Source: an uncultured Oscillochloris sp.
GTDB taxonomy: Bacteria; Chloroflexota; Chloroflexia; Chloroflexales; Chloroflexaceae
Assembly (NCBI GenBank): GCA_903877945.1
Contig: CAIRFY010000259.1
Span: 1-6,934 of the forward strand
Reading direction: 5' to 3'
DNA length: 6,934 bases
Part shown: positions 6,140-6,934 of the stretch, piece by piece
Layout of the letters: each line of letters opens with the position of its first letter
How positions within the stretch are numbered: the stretch's first letter is position 1
Program-made: the position numbers and the translations under genes
The notes under the pieces: model-generated
Told to the model about the DNA's origin: nothing
The model's database searches: none
Seen by the model: the letters and a program-made list of their open reading frames with translations, nothing else

Positions 6140-6210
6140 GCCCTCACCCCCCACAGTTTGTCGCCGCTCAGCCCTCACCCTCACAGGGAGAGGGGCAGGG
6201 GGTGAGGGCT
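6140..6210. repeat. C/G-skewed inverted repeat with two alternative 5' arms
   Basis: The right arm GGGGGTGAGGGC (6198-6209) is complementary to GCCCTCACCCCC at 6140-6151 (12 bp). Shifted by one to two bases (6200-6210) it is also complementary to AGCCCTCACCC at 6170-6180 (11 bp, 19-nt loop). Only one of the two stems can form at a time. The motif resembles GCCCTCACCC...GGGTGAGGGC intergenic repeats that I recall from many GC-rich bacterial genomes, so a dispersed repeat is the simplest reading. Confidence 0.7.
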
Positions 6211-6253
6211 GGAGGGTGACTTTGCACATGCCCTGCTTTAGTCCCCCGGCGGC

Positions 6254-6283
6254 TTGCCGTATTCCCTGTCTGTGGGCTACAAT
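6254..6283 (+). promoter_or_regulatory. Candidate promoter for the membrane-anchored gene
   Basis: TTGCCG (6254-6259), an 18-bp spacer and TACAAT (6278-6283) form a plausible sigma-70-type promoter, with four and five of six consensus bases. Transcription would start near 6290, leaving a leader of about 32 nt before the ATG at 6322. Sequence match only. Confidence 0.4.
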
Positions 6284-6321
6284 GGGCCTGCTGGCCTCTA
6301 CATAGACCCGAAAGCTTCCGT

Positions 6322-6934
6322 ATGCGCCGATCTTCCCTCGCCCTCGTCCTCGCCGTTATGCTGCTGTGCCTGCTTGCCGCGCCCGCCCTGGCTCAGACCC
6401 CGCCGCCCCCGCCGACGGCAGTGCTGACGCCGACGGTCGTACCAACGCCGACGCTTACTGGATCTCAGTTGGCTGACGTGGATGAGCAAGTCAATCGCTG
6501 GCAGGAAATCCTCGCTCGCTATGGCCCTTGGGGTGCCGTTGGTCTGGCGCTGATCATTTTTGCAATCTACCTGCTGAGTGGCTACGGTGAGGGTTTGCGC
6601 GATGCGCTGAAAAAAATCGGCGAGCGCCACGCCGCACGCCCGCTTGAAGCTGTGAAAGCGTGGCAGGAGCATAATCAGGCCGCCCGTGTCTATGAAGATG
6701 ACGCGGCTCAGGCCCGTGGCGCGTATCTGACGTGGCTCCAGGACGAGTTGCACTATCTGCCTCAGGTTCCGCTCAAGAAGGATCAGCCAGCTCTGGCGCT
6801 CAGCGATGTCTATGTGCCGCTGCGCGTTGTGGAACGCCAGCAGATCGAGCGATTCTACGCTTATATGCTTGGTGATCACGGCGATAGCGGCGAGTATCGT
6901 GCCCGCCGCGATGCGTTCGAGGCTATCGAAGGTA
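6322..6934 (+). CDS. Signal-peptide, single-span membrane protein, probable N-terminus of a STAND/NACHT-type NTPase (partial)
   Basis: 204 residues are visible; the gene runs past the window. Residues 1-24 are a signal peptide: MRRSS, a Leu/Val/Ala core and an ALA-Q cleavage site at 24/25. A Pro/Thr-rich linker follows (26-46, PPPPPTA, TPTVVPTPT), then a short amphipathic part and a membrane span at about 70-87 (GAVGLALIIFAIYLLSG). After it comes a charged, probably cytoplasmic helical region (88-143). The segment LALSDVYVPLRVVERQQIER (158-177) resembles the linker that, in large Chloroflexota NTPases, comes just before a NACHT P-loop; no Walker A motif is reached before the edge, so this is inference. 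No clear Shine-Dalgarno precedes the ATG, which is chosen because the signal peptide starts there. Alternatives: another membrane-anchored signalling or scaffold protein. Codon usage fits the neighbouring genes. Confidence 0.75.
   Translation, partial: MRRSSLALVLAVMLLCLLAAPALAQTPPPPPTAVLTPTVVPTPTLTGSQLADVDEQVNRWQEILARYGPWGAVGLALIIFAIYLLSGYGEGLRDALKKIGERHAARPLEAVKAWQEHNQAARVYEDDAAQARGAYLTWLQDELHYLPQVPLKKDQPALALSDVYVPLRVVERQQIERFYAYMLGDHGDSGEYRARRDAFEAIEG

Larger units (their letters stand above)
5857..6321. other. Divergent intergenic region between gltD and the membrane-anchored gene
   Basis: These 465 bp hold the gltD ribosome site, leader hairpin and candidate promoter on the left, a plain T-rich stretch at about 6060-6138, the C/G-skewed repeat at 6140-6210 and a candidate rightward promoter at 6254-6283. 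The perfect TATAAT on the plus strand at 6024-6029 lacks a matching -35. Open frames here (for example 5844-6053 minus and 6084-6305 plus) show no family features. No tRNA or known riboswitch fold was recognised. Confidence 0.7.

Noticed and set aside
6298..6879. Minus-strand open frame of 193 codons
   Set aside because: It overlaps antisense the signal-peptide/membrane-span gene, which has a coherent N-terminus; the antisense product has no signal, span or motif of its own.

Overview
The window is GC-rich chromosomal DNA with long protein-coding genes separated by repeat-laden intergenic gaps. The mix points to a filamentous phototroph-like member of the Chloroflexota, probably Chloroflexales (Roseiflexus/Chloroflexus/Oscillochloris relatives): an M50 protease joined to a cyclic-nucleotide-binding domain, a membrane-anchored protein that looks like the front of a large NTPase, and intergenic runs of GAGGACGC/GATGAGGC-type octamers. 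The assignment is by family resemblance and repeat style only; there is no rRNA or marker gene here to prove it.

Layout. (1) Positions 1-2842, minus strand: a large polytopic membrane protein (947 codons visible, C-terminal end beyond the window). It has a PqqD-like N-terminal domain, a site-2-protease core (HELSH plus NP...LDG), about a dozen membrane segments and the start of a cNMP-binding domain. (2) 2843-3147: an intergenic gap between divergent genes, with a 14-bp tandem repeat and an 85-bp near-perfect hairpin (element E1). (3) 3148-4206, plus strand: a soluble PAS-type histidine kinase with no response regulator beside it. (4) 4207-4425: the gap between convergent genes, filled mainly by a 147-bp element (E2) with 18-bp inverted ends around a 10-copy 8-bp array. 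(5) 4426-5856, minus strand: gltD, the glutamate synthase small subunit, without gltB in the window. (6) 5857-6321: a divergent intergenic region with a strong hairpin in the gltD leader, candidate promoters facing both ways and a G/C-skewed repeat that can fold two ways. (7) 6322-6934, plus strand: the N-terminal 204 residues of a protein with signal peptide, Pro/Thr linker and one membrane span, probably a membrane-anchored STAND/NACHT-type NTPase.

The genes do not form one operon: each is transcribed singly, in alternating directions, with its own spacer. Two sensory proteins (the cNMP-gated protease and the PAS kinase) sit next to each other but are divergent, so a shared role is only a guess. 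gltD supplies the NADPH-oxidising half of ammonia assimilation.

The most notable structure is the pair of related hairpin elements E1 and E2 that bracket the histidine kinase gene. They share a 40-nt block in opposite orientation (34/40 identical), and three of the differences fall in the stem and are matched by compensating changes in the opposite arm, so the pairing, not just the sequence, has been kept.
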